Origin: Atriophallophorus winterbourni
Taxonomy: Eukaryota > Platyhelminthes > Trematoda > Plagiorchiida > Microphallidae
DNA length: 64,000 nucleotides
Direction of reading: 5' to 3'
NCBI GenBank assembly: GCA_013407085.1
Contig: JACCGJ010019399.1
Span: 39,734-103,733, forward strand
This document shows positions 44,183-57,100 of the stretch, one piece after another (within the stretch, counting starts at the first letter, position 1; every line of letters begins with the position of its first letter). A model generated the notes under the pieces. That model had not been told where the DNA came from and searched no databases. It was given only the letters and a program-made list of their open reading frames with translations. The position numbers and the translations under genes were made by a program.

Positions 44183-46130
44183 GAGAAATCCAAATTTGCT
44201 CGTATTGTCGAATACCGCTACGAGAGCAGTATGTCCAGAAAACTAATTTCGAGTGGATTCCAACCATGTATAATATATCCACGTACGTGTAAGTATAAGA
44301 ACAGTATATGCTGGTAATCAGGAGCTCAAAATAATGCGACCGCAAGGCACGGATGAATGTGACGGTAGTAAGTAAGAGATCACTGGCACCAGACAAACGA
44401 TGGAAGTATCGTGTGTACTCTGTTGTGAGTATTGGTTCTTACTGACAATCAAAAAATGTTGCCAATAAAGGAAAGCTAAAATTCTCCTCAATTATAGTGG
44501 TAAACTTTCACAATGACAATAACAAAATTGAGTTATGTACATCAGTTAGAAGCTCCAAGTTGAAACTTGGAATGACCATATCTACCATGTGATTGAGATT
44601 ATGCAAATTGCGAGTAAAACTTCATGGTCTAAATAAGCAATTGTGTCCCTAATAGAATACGATAATACCAGGGCATTAAACTAGAATATGCGCTCGATGG
44701 GAGCAACATTGAGAGTAATGGGGACTTCTGAATGTATATTCCTGTGAAACATTGAGGTGTATAAATAATGATACACAAGGGATATCAGTTTCTTGAATGA
44801 TGGACGCCAACAAGAAAAGATCATGTCATCGGTTTAAATGTTTATAAGATTTGATTTTATCGCGGTATCCTTGACCAGTCGTCAAACCCGTTTTGTGATT
44901 GAATAGCTTATCATTGTTCCGCCTTTCATAGTGAATGTAGTAACAATCTTTGAAGATGTTTCATCTATTAGTTTTTTAAGTTATTTTGGATCATATGGGT
45001 AGTTGAATGGCATCATTTTCATAAAATCGTATACTTCGCCATGTCTAAATACTTATGTTCCTGTAGTGTGCGTTTTAAACGCAATATGCATTCCGGTTGT
45101 GAAAACCGAATGCTTGAATGATCTACGTGAAAGGACGGAATTGGAATTTCGATTAATTTAAGTTTGATATGCGTGTCAATTGAAAAATTTGATTTCGCGT
45201 TCATCGCGAACTTCAAATGTGTTCAAAGTGTGAGTTGGGAATAAATGAATAGACAGAAATCTGAGCTTGCAATATTTGTAGAATATGCCATTCTGTGTTT
45301 AAGGGCTCTTCAATTTTTAGTGAATATAATGTGAGTTATCATAAAGTTGTGCATAAGAATGCATTGTTCAAAGACTGGAGACTAAATTCAATGTGACGTC
45401 AGTATATGATTGGAAACGCGTGGCCACTAACAACCGGTGCAATCACGATAAAACAATAAACGTGCGAGGAAAATGTTGTTTTATTCAAAAGTGAAAATAT
45501 AAGTAAACAAGGAACGATAGTAATTATATAAGTATATAATGTACAAATTTCGTCATGAAAAACAGAATATTTAAGCAGAAAACTCACACGAAGAGATTTC
45601 TTTGTTTCAGACATTCTTCTACATTATATTGCTTCCTGATATAATAATACTAATTACTACTTTCTAAAAGTTGTCACAAAACTTATATCAACTGCTCTAT
45701 ATTAATTTAACTCTGGACGAAATATACTTATTCTGAGTAACGGATTTTTCGATATGTTTGAAAGGCTATTTAAGTTAGTGAATATTTACCTGAAACTTCA
45801 CGAAGATAAAGCCTACCGATTCTTATATTGTTAATATTATCATCATAACCTGGAGCCAAGGAGATGGAATCCTAGCTGCATATAACATTTAGAACTTCAA
45901 GTTCAAGTTGCACAGGGTGGAAGTTGGCTAAAAGCCAACCACACGCACAGATTTCTTTCAAAAGTATACTGTTGAGCACCAGCACTTCGATATTGAGTAT
46001 ACAAATCGTATGGTTCCGGATATCTAGAAAATAAGGTAGTGCTCCTCCATACCAGCGCTGTGAGAGGTCAGCACTTCGAGAAACAATGTATAAACAATAC
46101 AAATACAAGCGCATTCGCATCCTGATCCTA
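44183..46130. other. AT-rich stretch without recognised features
   Basis: About 2 kb of AT-rich sequence with short ORFs only; no LINE motifs or repeat family members seen. Confidence 0.45.
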
Positions 46131-46215
46131 TTGTCCCTACCTGATGAGTGCAAACAGCACGAAACCGGTCATGGGGTGTGTGTGTGTGACGGAAATTCAT
46201 GCAAATGAGCTTTTT
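46131..46215 (-). repeat. Dispersed repeat family B, minus fragment
   Basis: TTGTCCCTACCTGATGAGTG, CAGCACGAAACCGG and a GT run are the reverse complement of the centre of the 235-bp unit. Confidence 0.85.
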
Positions 46216-46229
46216 ATTATAAAAACATT

Positions 46230-46610
46230 TTCTTTTTCTTTTTAGCTTTTTAATGTTAGTCAATGTTTCGGAATAAAGAATATCAGTTAGCGTCTAATCC
46301 CATCTTAAAGCACAACATGTAACGGAGATTTATTATTTTATCTGAGAGATTATTCCAGTGGTCGATCACACGTTTGCTGAAAAATTGCTCACTTATTAAC
46401 AGTCTGGGTCTAGCCTTAAAAAGTTTAATCAAATTACTCTTTGTAGCTGTTTTAGGACCAGCCTCAATAATTCAGGAACCTTATCTCCTGTGAAACCCTC
46501 TATAAACTTGAAGACATCTATTATGTTGTCACGCATTGTCTTTCTCTTAAGTAAAAAGAGGGCGAGCTTCATGAATCTTGCCTCATGGGTTTTAATCGAT
46601 CAACATGATC
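46230..46610 (-). mobile_element. LINE 3' end (CR1-like), minus strand
   Basis: Minus-strand reading gives RVIDHWNNLSDKII, the typical 'W(N)LP..VV' end of CR1-group RT proteins, followed by an AT-rich 3' UTR. Strongly 5'-truncated. Confidence 0.65.
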
Positions 46611-46649
46611 AAACATTCAAGTCGCAAGGCGCTGGACACTTTAGTTACA

Positions 46650-47700
46650 TTTGTTGTTTTTAGCCTCCATCGATTGATGCTCACCATTGATGTAGATTAC
46701 AATCGCATGATATTTTTCATGTTTCACAGCTATTCGAGTGACTAAACAGTCCGATTCGGGAGGAACAATCTTTCCCGCAGCGCTCGCAACCATAGACAGA
46801 AATCGGTCGATCGGCGTCATTTGGACGCCGGCGGCAGCCAAGAGCTGTATCTGCTCCTTTCCAGCTCGCAGACTACGTTTTACACAATGCTTCCAATGTG
46901 AGCAGCCAATGGTATATTATTCTTAACTCGCGTGGTCAACGACAATAGTATTCATATCTCTTTTGCAAACGTCTTTGTACCGCAAGTGCGGTCAAATTTT
47001 TATTTTAACTCACAATAGTGTAGATCTGTCGGAATATGACAACTTTTCATTCTGTAGACGTGACCAAGCCACCGCTGGCGGCTCTCTCGCAGTAGGGTGA
47101 ACAGGCTCTGTAGACCAGATTTTGAAAGCATTCCAGCATTAGTCACTTTGTCCATCCACGATATGTTCAAGATGCGATGGATGTTTCATAGATGGAAAGC
47201 ATTCAGCTTCCGTTCGTGTCTTGCGTGGGTGTTCCAGGTTTCACTGCCGTACAGTAAAGCATTTAATACGCATGCGCTGTTTACCGTCATCTTTGTCTTT
47301 ACAGTCAACTTGCGGTTATCCCAAATACGAGAGTCCAATTGGAACAGAAAAACAGCTGCTGAGTCAACCTGCTTCTTAATCTCCATGTCTAGCGAAAGGA
47401 TTTCCGCAATGGTTTAACTAAGATATGTGAAATGATGTACTGATTGATGCTGACAGTTTCTAACAGTGATGATTGAAGGCGATAAGATTCCGACGAAAAA
47501 CAGTCCGTTAGCCACTGGGGTTGTTCTTGGAAGTGAGCAATAATGGCTGCATCGTCGGCAAACAGCTGGTCATGGATTAGCACATTCCGTGCTTTGGTTT
47601 GTGCTCTTATCCCGTTCAGGTTGAGAAGCTTGCCATCACTTTGTCTGCGTCTGCCATCAAGAGTATGGATTGAATAAAGTATTCCAAGTAAAGTCACAAA
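46650..47700 (-). mobile_element. LINE RT C-terminus and tail, minus strand, decayed
   Basis: Same family as 33775-34665. RNVLIHDQLFADDAAIIAHF (47585-47525) holds the FADD box; RKLTVKTKMTVNSACVLNAL and LYGSETWNTHARHERKLNAF (47330-47190) follow, then the finger-type end near 46800-46720. Several frameshifts. Confidence 0.85.
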
Positions 47701-47759
47701 ACTTACTTTATATAAGGAAATAAAGATAGAAGGTTTCTGGCGTGACCACGCTGAGCGCA

Positions 47760-48780
47760 GTCTGAACAGTTACCTGCAAGCTTTATTCGCTCATTCAGCA
47801 TACTGAGTAGACCACTCAAACTCTCCTATAATAATAATGCCGTGAACTTCTAATGTTTGAACCGCAGCTATTCTAAAGGTTACTTCGACGAAATCTATTT
47901 CTGTCCTCACCGAATCAGTCTTCAGAACACAGCTCTTTCTTATGTTTAATGTCAAGTCCCGCATCTTTGTGCATTCAATTACTTTTTATAAGTCCGATAT
48001 AAGCGTATCTCTGCTGTCGAATACTAGGATATCCACGTCATCAGACAACGAAAAGTAGCGTAACCTGAAGCAAACTGTCTGGACGTTAACAAAATAAAAT
48101 GAAGTAGTGGACCAAGCAATGATATTGAAGGCAATCCACTAATTATCGCCGATTTTTCCAAGCTCACCAAGGTAATCCTAACATATTTGGTGCAATTTGA
48201 TATTAAGCTGTCTAACCAACGATGTACTTAACCTACATAAGCTTCACTGAGTCAAAATTCTTCTGAAAATCGAGGTAGCATACTTCAACCATTCTCCCTT
48301 TATCGATCTGTAATGCCACTCGATCAAGAAAGCTCGAAAGATTTGGCAAGCTACAACTTTCTTTCCAGAGTCCGAGCTAGCCATCGCACAGTAAGTAATT
48401 AGGTACTAAAAGTTAAAATATTTGGTGCCGAATGATGTTTTTCAAGCTCCTGCAAAGAATGCTAGTTAGACTTACTGGTCTGTTGTTGCCTAGTCAGAAC
48501 TGGAACCTTTTTGTGTGTAGCTAAAAAGACCGCTTGTTTTCGAACATCAGTTTTAATGTTATGGAGTAAGGTAGCTGCAAAAACACCCATGACCTTGAGG
48601 GTAATTAAAGTTGAGATCGGTTGGAGAAAAGCTGGATGTATACCGTTGAAACTAGCCGACTTAGTTTTATCAAGCTGTGACAAAACAATGCTGACCATTT
48701 CCTGATCAGCCTCAACAGATTTGAAGTGGAGTGCGCTATACTCGTTAGTTTCTATAAGCTTACCCGAAACACGCTGATGA
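47760..48780 (-). mobile_element. CR1-like LINE RT fragment, minus strand
   Basis: VLSQLDKTKSASFNGIHPAF (48690-48630) is the RT 'fingers' motif; KGRMVEVCYLDFQKNFDSVK (about 48300-48240) is motif A. Both ends are degraded; a distinct CR1 subfamily from the neighbours. Confidence 0.8.
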
Positions 48781-48928
48781 ACCTAGAGTGGGGTACGTTT
48801 CCATGTTCTGATTAAAAAGTCATTACGAATTTTTGCTATTCTTTGAAATTGCTGTACAATTTCAATATATTATTAAAAGCAAAAATGTTCATTATATTTC
48901 TAATATTTCCTGCTGATTAATTACGCTA

Positions 48929-50513
48929 GTGATGAAATTAGCCTCTATTCTTCTGGTAAATTTTCGTTACTCTCACATCTCACTGTCAGATATGAGTAGA
49001 AATAATTCTTGCCTCAACATCAAATGCAGCAAAAATGAGGTCATTGGCATTGAGTGCACAGCCTGCAAACGTTGGTCTCACCCCAGTTGCTCTTCTATAC
49101 ATAAATCTCACTATTTGATTTAGACAAAATTTCGCTGGTTGTAGTGTTATTGCAGCGGCTGCTATCGACACCGCTCCTATTAATGAAAAACTGTAGAATA
49201 GTGTAATCTCGTCTAGCTCGTCAAATGTCGTACCCAATCAAACTTATGCATCTGTTGTGCGTGCAAATATTAGACTGAGGGCAACTGCAGCTGACCAAGT
49301 GAGCCAGTTACAACGTCCTCCCAGGAAAGCTACCACTCCCGAAGTGGAACTTCGGAAATGCGTACTAAGACCATTAAGGACAATACACAAAAAAGGCAAC
49401 ATTCCATTGTTTCTTGCTCAGCCGTAGTGATTTAAGTTATCCAGGAATTGAATGGTTTGCGTAAGCAATTTGATATACTGATCGGCAATTTCTCTGCTTC
49501 CAAATCCATAACTCGAAATGTACTGGTTTTCATGCGAGCGCAACATTTTGTTAAAGAATCCAAGCCTCGCAGAGATTTTGATCGCACGTGTTTCAACTAT
49601 CTTATTCTGATAGTTGGTTTGAAGCCTTCCACTCCCACAGTGTTAGTGTGTGAGATGATGGAGGATGCGTTAACACCCTTAGGCAATCCTTGTTGAATTC
49701 AAATACCAAGCGGATCGGGATGCATTCCTGGTTGGGGCTGAGCATATAACCAAATCAATCCTTGATAAACCTCCGGTCAAGCCGGACAAACCTCCGTCCC
49801 GCATTAGTCAAAGTTATTCTAAATCTAATAGGAGAATCTTAACTGTAAGAACATCTGCCATTTATACTACTGACGTAGCGCAAAACGCTATTCAGTCACA
49901 GACGATCATACCAAACAGCACGTCAATACGAGTTTTGCTGTCGGGCTCAGACGACGTTGATTGGCTTAGCGCCAATGTTGATGAATGCCGAGCAGGTGTT
50001 TGCAGTATTTGCTCCTATAAGATGGAAGCGGACTCAAATGTCAGACAACGGTCCATTACATTTTCGCATGAGGAGGCCAAACCTGATGCTCCTGCTCAAT
50101 GTAGCACGCCAAAAAACTACAGCTCCCTCGAGTGCTTCGACCGAGGGCCAATCACGATTAGTTTCAGTAGCACGAATAACCAGCGCCCCAGTATTGTACG
50201 TAAATGTATCTAGAATACGGAATAAGTGAGCTGAACTTTCTCTCCGTATAGCTGAGTTACACCCATGGGTTATAGCGCCTTCTGAGACAAGGCTATCTAA
50301 GCTTGATGTGTGTCGATAAACATTGGTGAACAGTATCCCGTCATAAGATGTGACGGACCTGGAGATAGGAGAGGCGGTGGCGTTGTATTCCTCTCGGGGT
50401 ACGGTTTGCACAATATTGGCACAGGCATATCTCTAACCAGTGAAAACGTCCAAGTTGTTGCGAGTATTCTGACTTGCTACACGTCATCCCTCGTGTTACA
50501 GCAGAATATCAAT
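48929..50513 (+). mobile_element. CR1-like LINE, ORF1 and start of endonuclease, cut by an LTR element
   Basis: ORF1 finger CLNIKCSKNEVIGIECTACK then RWSHPSC (49000-49090); degraded ORF1 to about 50220; endonuclease start RCDGPGDRRGGGVVFLSGYG at 50345-50410 (family: RNDRPGRRGGGVALY). The reading is interrupted by the LTR element and a GDFNLP endonuclease motif appears just after its right end. Confidence 0.8.
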
Positions 50514-50816
50514 AACCGAAGCTAAATTCAAAATCCAAGCAGTGAGGCATGTGCTGCACTAAGCCAATTAGAATAAGCCACGATGATCTGTCAGCCAATC
50601 AGAATTGTCTAGGAGACTTTTAACCAATTAGGTTCTTCTATTTCAAATTTGGCCCTTAAAATATGTATTCTTGCTTAATATTGATAATTCTTGAATAAGC
50701 ATTCATTTTTTGACCTGAGATCTCATCTGGGGAATCAAGGCTAGCTGAAAATGTACAGGACCAGGTGGCTGGCAATAATGAAAGGCATAGTTTCATCAAC
50801 AACTTAGCTGGAAGTT
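50514..50816 (+). repeat. 5' LTR of the Ty3/gypsy element
   Basis: Shares CGAAGCTAAATTCAA, GAGGCAT, TTTTGACCTG, ATCAAGGCTAGC and AAGGCATAGTTTCATCAA in order with 53092-53380; moderately diverged from it and with a few extra bases near the left end. Confidence 0.85.
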
Positions 50817-52310
50817 AACATTGTCAGTAAGGTTTACTCTATTGAAGCTGATTGGTTAGCTCTCGTGTAATTTATCGCTGAACGATAACTCCTTCAAGGG
50901 ACTCTGCTGCCTGACAGAGCGTTTGAATCTCAACCTGATGGGTCTTTATTGGATTGATGAGCTGAAACTTTTCGATCTTTCACTTAAATGGTGTGCAATA
51001 CTTTGAGCTATCGTACACCAAAAGCTCTTGACTGAAAACAATTGAACTAGCCGGACATAGAGATACTGCGACAAAAACATTCGGCGATTTTCCGTGACAA
51101 ATTGGTGTGCCGCACGAAAACAAAAGCCTTTCTGCAACTGAAAGCCGATTCTAAACCACTTTATCGTCCAAAGCGGCCGGTGCAATACGTCGAATTATCA
51201 ATTGTGGAAGCAAAGCTTGATCAGCTACAACGTGCTCGCTCGCGAAATCCGTTCACTACTCCTCTTGGGCTTCTCCGATTCTTGTTGTGTAGAAACTCAA
51301 TATCTCTGTAAGAATATGTGCCGATTTCTCAATTGGACTCAATGCTTCACTGGATTCCCATCAATACTGTTTGCCACTACTGGAATACGATTTAAATTAG
51401 CTCAATGGTGGACGCTTTTTCTCGAAGATCGATCTGTTTGATGCATACCTGCAACTTTCATTTGCCGAAGAGTGGTAGGAAATTGTGAACATCAGTACAC
51501 ATAAAGGCCTTTTCCAGTAAAAACGTATTAAGTTTGGCGTCAAATATGCTCCAGCCAGCTCTCATCAAATATTGGACACAATGTTAACTGATATCCCAGA
51601 TGCAACTGCTTACCTTATTGACATTGTTATTACTGGTACAGAAAAGACGAATCTCAATACTAACTTAGAACGCATGCTGAACCATATAGGCAAATAAGGC
51701 TTCAGTATTCGCGTAGACAAATTCACGTTCTTCATGAATTCAATCGAGTTTCCGGGCCTCATCATCGGCAAGACATGTCGCCGATAAGATTCGAGCAACA
51801 ACGCAGTCATTAAGCAGAAGCCACCGCCTTCACAGTTGTCTATGCTACATTCATTCCTCGGGTTGGTGTGCTGCAATTGTGCACTTTTACCGTCAGTGCA
51901 TCGCTTCCGCGCACCGTTGAACAAACTCCTTCGAAATTATTAAAAGTGGTCATGGAGACTTGAGTTTCAACTGACGTTTAAAGGCGTTACATTGATGCTG
52001 AAGTCGGACATGATACTGATTCACTGCAATCCAAACCTGGACATCAAGTCGCCACAAAATAGGAGCAGTTATAACGCACGTCTCCTGGGATGGATCTTAA
52101 AAAGCCGTAAGACATGCTGCTCGTTCACTCACTCCCGCAGGACTTGACTACGGCCAAATAGCAAGAGAAGCCTTTGCTGTAATCTTTGCCCTTAAAACGT
52201 TTCACAAGATGATGTTTGATTGACATTTTACATTTTTAACAGATCACAAGCCGCTTTTTTATAATATTCGGGTCGGAGAAGGGAATATCGATATAAGCTG
52301 CCAATCGTCC

Positions 52311-52598
52311 ACAACATCGTACCCCATTCCCGCCTGAAATGTAGAAAGTATTTTCCCTCTGTCCGTGTCTGTTTTACTTGGAACAGTTTACTTTCAACTG
52401 TTGCTCACGCCACTAGCTTGCATGTCTTTAAACGAAATAAGACGAATTTTATTGCATTAATCTTTTCCAGAACACTTATATACTGTTTGATCTATGTTCT
52501 TATATTTGTTTATACACTTAAATTTCAATTTTTACCATCCTATGGTTGTTGTTAAGCTTGTTGCTATTCAGAACTTTAAAAACCTTGAATTACCTTGA
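52311..52598 (+). mobile_element. CR1 3' end inserted inside the Ty3/gypsy pol
   Basis: VPHSRLKCRKYFPSVRVCFT is the CR1 RT C-terminus (compare IPHSRTNCCRYFYSVRVCF at about 57010). Its 3' UTR ends ACCTTGAATTACCTTGAAT. The pol reading stops at FGSEKGISI.AANR (about 52268-52309) and resumes at MLLKYDMER (52599), which places the insertion. Confidence 0.88.
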
Positions 52599-53091
52599 AT
52601 GCTTCTGAAATACGACATGGAGCGCAAATATACTCCTACCACATATATCCAAAAAGCGAACACAATGTCACGTCTCATTGAAACTCACCCGATAGACATA
52701 GAACAAACTATTGTTGTGTCCATCTTTGTTGAACCAGAAATGAACTCGTTATTTAATAATGCGCTTCGTGCCCTATCAGGGACTGATGAGATGCTCCGAG
52801 AAGCAACAAAACAGGACGATACTATTAAACGTAACTCGCACCCACTACATGTGCACAACTTGGATCAACTGAAAACGGATTTCAGCTCGATGTTCTGATG
52901 GACACTTTCGGATTGCCTTTATTTAAACCCGGAGAAAACAAGCTTACCTAGGCATGGTATGAACCCTAAAATTGCTGCCGCATCGATGGTCGGATCAAAT
53001 CGAATGCCGACCAATCGTTTGCAAATTGATCAAAGCCGGTAATCCGACGACAACTCATTTCAAAAACGAGGTGTTTCAATGGACGATCAAA

Positions 53092-53380
53092 AAGCGAAGC
53101 TAAATTCAAGCAGAGAGCCATATGCTGCTATGAGCCAATAAGAATACGCCGCGATTATCAATCAAAATCGTCCATGAGGCATTTTAAGCAATCAGGTTCT
53201 ACCATTTTCAATTTTGTCCTATATTACGTATTCTAGCTTAATCTTCAACATTCTGTAATAAACGTTCATGTTCTGACCTGTGTTCCCAACTGCTGTATCA
53301 AGGCTAGCGAACACAAGGATAGGACCAAGCGATAGGTAATAATGCAAGGCATAGTTTCATCAATAACTCAGCAGGAACGT
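53092..53380 (+). repeat. 3' LTR of the Ty3/gypsy element
   Basis: Partner of 50514-50816; includes an AATAAAC near the middle that could have served polyadenylation. Confidence 0.85.
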
Positions 53381-53386
53381 ATCAAT

Positions 53387-53530
53387 TCGAGATCGCTCGT
53401 GTCGACATCACACACACTGCCGCCCAGCATGAGATTGAGTGATGATTGAGAACCTCGATGTCTTGTTTAACTCGCCTCCCATAGTAATTAGTTAAGGTGA
53501 TTTCAACCTTCCCTTTCTACTGGTATAGTC
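53387..53530 (+). mobile_element. Remainder of the interrupted CR1 endonuclease
   Basis: NLDVLFNSPPIVIS then a stop and GDFNLPF (about 53450-53512) give the central CR1 endonuclease motif. It follows the LTR element directly and continues the domain left at 50513. It ends where the next CR1 begins. Confidence 0.65.
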
Positions 53531-54177
53531 ACCGAGCAATCCGAAACTTTTCTCAAAGCAAAACGGTTCCATATCACAGGGAGCGGAAAAATTCGATAAA
53601 ACGCATAAAAAATTTAAGTGTAATATGTACCAATATTCCTGAGTCAGAGGTGACGCTCTTTCAGGAAAGGCAAAAGCATGACAGTGAAAACTGGTTCGTC
53701 GTTTGTAATCGAATCGGCCTAGACAGTATACACCCCGTGTCGGTAACTCGAATAACTCGTCATACGAAATCCTCGAATCAAGATAAACCACGTCTCCTTA
53801 AAATCACTTTCGCCAACGAGAAGGACATGGAAAATGTCCTACTAAATTCGTATTTGCTCCGAACGCAAAGTGACCTACCCAACAGTATATATGCAGACGT
53901 ACCTTGGTGGGAAAGGTCAAAAGCACCGAATAGGCGGGATCAAACAACACCAAGGAGTATTATTTTGCACGACGTTCCAGAAAATTCATGCGCTACAACG
54001 GGCTTCGAAAACAAAGAGCACGACCGTAAACAATGGTCATTTATAGCCGAAAATATCGGTTCCCAAAATTCTGTAGTTGTCGACCTCGTTCAACGAACTA
54101 TCACGGGAAAAGGGCAAATCCACTTAAGGTTACATTTCTTTCAAGTAGCATGGCGAATGATGTTCGAAGCAAGCTAA
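53497..54177 (+). pseudogene. CR1 ORF1, C-terminal half
   Basis: NIPESEVTLFQERQKHDSEN, PRLLKITFANEKDMENVLLN and SIYADVPWWERSKAPNRRD match the domain read on the minus strand at 43358-43086, so it is the conserved ORF1 C-terminal region of this CR1 group. The N-terminal zinc finger is absent. The first 50 or so bases of the open frame belong to the older interrupted element. Confidence 0.75.
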
Positions 54178-57100
54178 AAGGAAACAGAAACAGGTGACCT
54201 GAAAACATTAGACTGTGCAACTCAAAAGCCGCTGTTGAGGTCCACCTGGAGCCTTCAATTACGCAATTATCCGAAACTGGTGCAAATTCGCCCGCGAAAT
54301 TACTTCAAATTGCTTTAGAAAACGATCTGGGTCCGACGTCAACATCGTCGGACCAATAAATACTAATACTGACTCGGTGTTACATTCTAAAAACTCACTT
54401 AAATGCATCTATACCAATGCTCAAAGTTTGTTCAACAAATTGACTGAACTGACCGAGCTGTGCAAACGATACACGCCAGACCTCGTTGCTGTTACTGAAA
54501 CCTGGTTTCAATCCTGTATGACTGAAAGTGAACTCTTAATCCCCAACATGATGCTAATACGGAACGATCGCCCAAGCAAAGGTGGTGGTGTGGCTTTATA
54601 CTGTCACGAACGGTTTCAGTGCATGAAAATTCACGATCCGAACCTTGATTTCGAAGATACCCTCTGGTGCAGTCTCACGAATGTGTCACAGGACGATTGC
54701 ATTCTTGGAATCATATACCGCCCTCCAGCCTCGAATGATACTCAAAATTACAGGTTATTACAATCGCTAAATTACGCCGGAGAGAAGCGTAGCTCGCAAT
54801 TACTACTCATCGGGGACTTCAATCTTCCTCATCTCTTTGCCAGATCCGATCACCCTCTACACACATTTGATCACAAATTTCGTGAGGTGATCGACATGAT
54901 TCCACTGCATAATCATGTGTTTGACTTTACTCATAGAAGAGGATCAGAGTTGCCATCAATTTTGGATCTAATCTTTACTTCGGAGAAAACAGCAGTTGAG
55001 GGTGTTGACTACATTGCGCCCCTCGGTCGGAGTGATCATCTGGTGCTAGCCTTTGAGTTTGTTTGCAGTGCTAGACGAGTTTGTGCGTCCTCGAAACAAT
55101 TCAGAAAGATCGACTACGCTGCTCTACGTGGATCGCTTGGGCTAGTAAATTGGCAAGAACTTGATCAGCACAACACCGAAACACAATGCAGTGAGCTCAC
55201 GAAAATACTTCAGTCAAACATAGATCATAATTCGCCATTTGTTGATGAACGACGGGCAAGTGACTTCCGATTTAAGATACGCAGTCGCACGAAAAAATGG
55301 CTCGGGAAACGAAACTTTGCTTGGACTGAACACCGGAAGACCAGAACTGATGCCTCTTGGCAGCAATTTTCTAAAATTCGTAACCAAGTGAATGCTCTCG
55401 TCAAAGAGGACAAGCAATATTACCATCGCTCTCTGTCTTTGAAAATGGAAGAAAACCCTAAACTTCTCTATCGGATTGTCAATGCTCGGTCCAGTGTGAA
55501 ACCAGGGGTGTTTCTTGTTATTTCTGAGAATGGATTAACAGTCACAGCAAAGGAAACGGCTGATACTCTCGCTCAATTTTATGCAAATGTGTTTAGCCCG
55601 ATAACGGTTAGGGCGAATGAGAATTTACTGACATCGATTGTATCTAAACAAATGAATGATATTGAGATTAATCTAGCGATTATACGAAGACACTTGTGTC
55701 GACTGAACCCTAGGAAATCTCCTGGAGCCGATGGAATAACACCAGCACTACTAAAATCCTGTGACCAGCAGCTGTGTGAACAACTATGCCAATTGTTCCA
55801 ACATTCCTAACCGAATGAGTAGTGCCAACAGAGTGGAAGACAGGGGTAATTTCACCAATTTATAAGGGTGGTAGCCGTTCAGATCCCGCGAACTACCGTC
55901 CTGTCACCCTACTCCCCGTGATATCCAAAGTGATGGAGCGCATAGTGACGGAAAATATAGCTCATCACTTGGAATCACAAAATATACTATCTGTCGCCCA
56001 GCATGGGTTTCGTAAAGCTCGCTCCTGCTTGACAAACTTGCTGACGGTATTAAACGCTTGGACCCAAACGGTTGACGCAGGAGACAGTGTGCACGCGTGC
56101 TATCTGGATATGTCGAAAGCTTTCGACAGAGTTGATCACTTCCTGTTGCTACGGAAGCTGAAACAGATTGGTATTGACGGGCAGCTACTCGTGTGTTTCG
56201 AAAGCTACCTCAATGGGCGCAAGGCAACCGTTCGAGTTAACGGGGTACAATCACGAGCCATTAATACCTCCAGTGGTGTACCGCAAGGTTCCGTTCTCGG
56301 TCCAGTGCTTTTCTTAGTTTACATCAATGATTTACCTGAGACGCTCTCATGCAAGGTAGTTTTTTGCGGATGATGTTAAACTTTGGATGCGAATAAAATC
56401 AACTGCAGACTGCGTAAAACTGCAAAGTGATTTAGATGCACTACACAAATGGTCAGTTAGAAATAAACTGCCGTTCAATTTTCAAAAGTGCAAGTTACTG
56501 CAAATCGGTAAGCCCTTTCAGTACGAATATCACTTTGGGCAGACGATTTTGAGCTGGACCGAATCGGAGAAGGATCTTGGAGTCTGGATATGTGGCAGCC
56601 TAAAGAACAGCGTGCATTGTGAGGTCATTTACAAGCGTGCTTCAAATCTTCTAGGTATGCTTCGACGGGTCTTCAGAACCTTTACGCCTGTAACGTTGCC
56701 AAGCATCATGAAGACCTACTTAATTCCCACAATGGAACATTCATCGCAAGCATGGACTCCGTGGATGAAAAAAGATATATTCTTGCTAGACAGGATATAT
56801 CATCATGCAACTAAACTCGTGCGTGGTTTTCGAGACCTTACATACGAGGAAAGGTTGAAAAAGCTAAAGCTCCCCACTCCCCTTCAACGTAGACTTCGGA
56901 GTGACGTTATCATTACTTACAAAATATTGAATACTCCAGGTCATTCACTCAAATATTTGTTCAAATACCGCGAATCAGGAATTACACGTAGCCACTCAGC
57001 GGCACTACAAATTCCCCATTCCCGTACTAATTGTTGCCGATATTTCTATTCGGTACGTGTCTGTTTCCTGTGGAATGCCCTTCACGAAGCAATTATCACC

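Larger units (their letters stand above)
50514..53380 (+). mobile_element. Ty3/gypsy LTR retrotransposon, deleted and nested
   Basis: Two related terminal repeats of about 300 bp flank a 2.3-kb interior. Internal reading shows the protease-RT junction (LLTENN.. and TKTKAFLQLKADSKPLYRPK, 51100-51170), RT (KIDLFDAYLQLSFAEEW near 51430, YLIDIVITG near 51620, RVDKFTFFMNSIEFPGLIIG near 51720), RNase H (AREAFAVIFALKTFHKMMF and LTDHKPLF, 52165-52260) and part of the linker to integrase (MLLKYDMERKYTPTTYIQKA, MSRLIE, LREATKQD). Gag, protease and most integrase are missing. A candidate 6-bp target duplication ATCAAT occurs at 50508-50513 and 53381-53386. Confidence 0.88.

Noticed and set aside
52599..52898. 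Short ORF as an independent gene or gag
   Set aside because: It continues the gypsy pol after RNase H (LLKYDMERKYTPTT...MSRLIE) and is only separated by the nested CR1 insertion.
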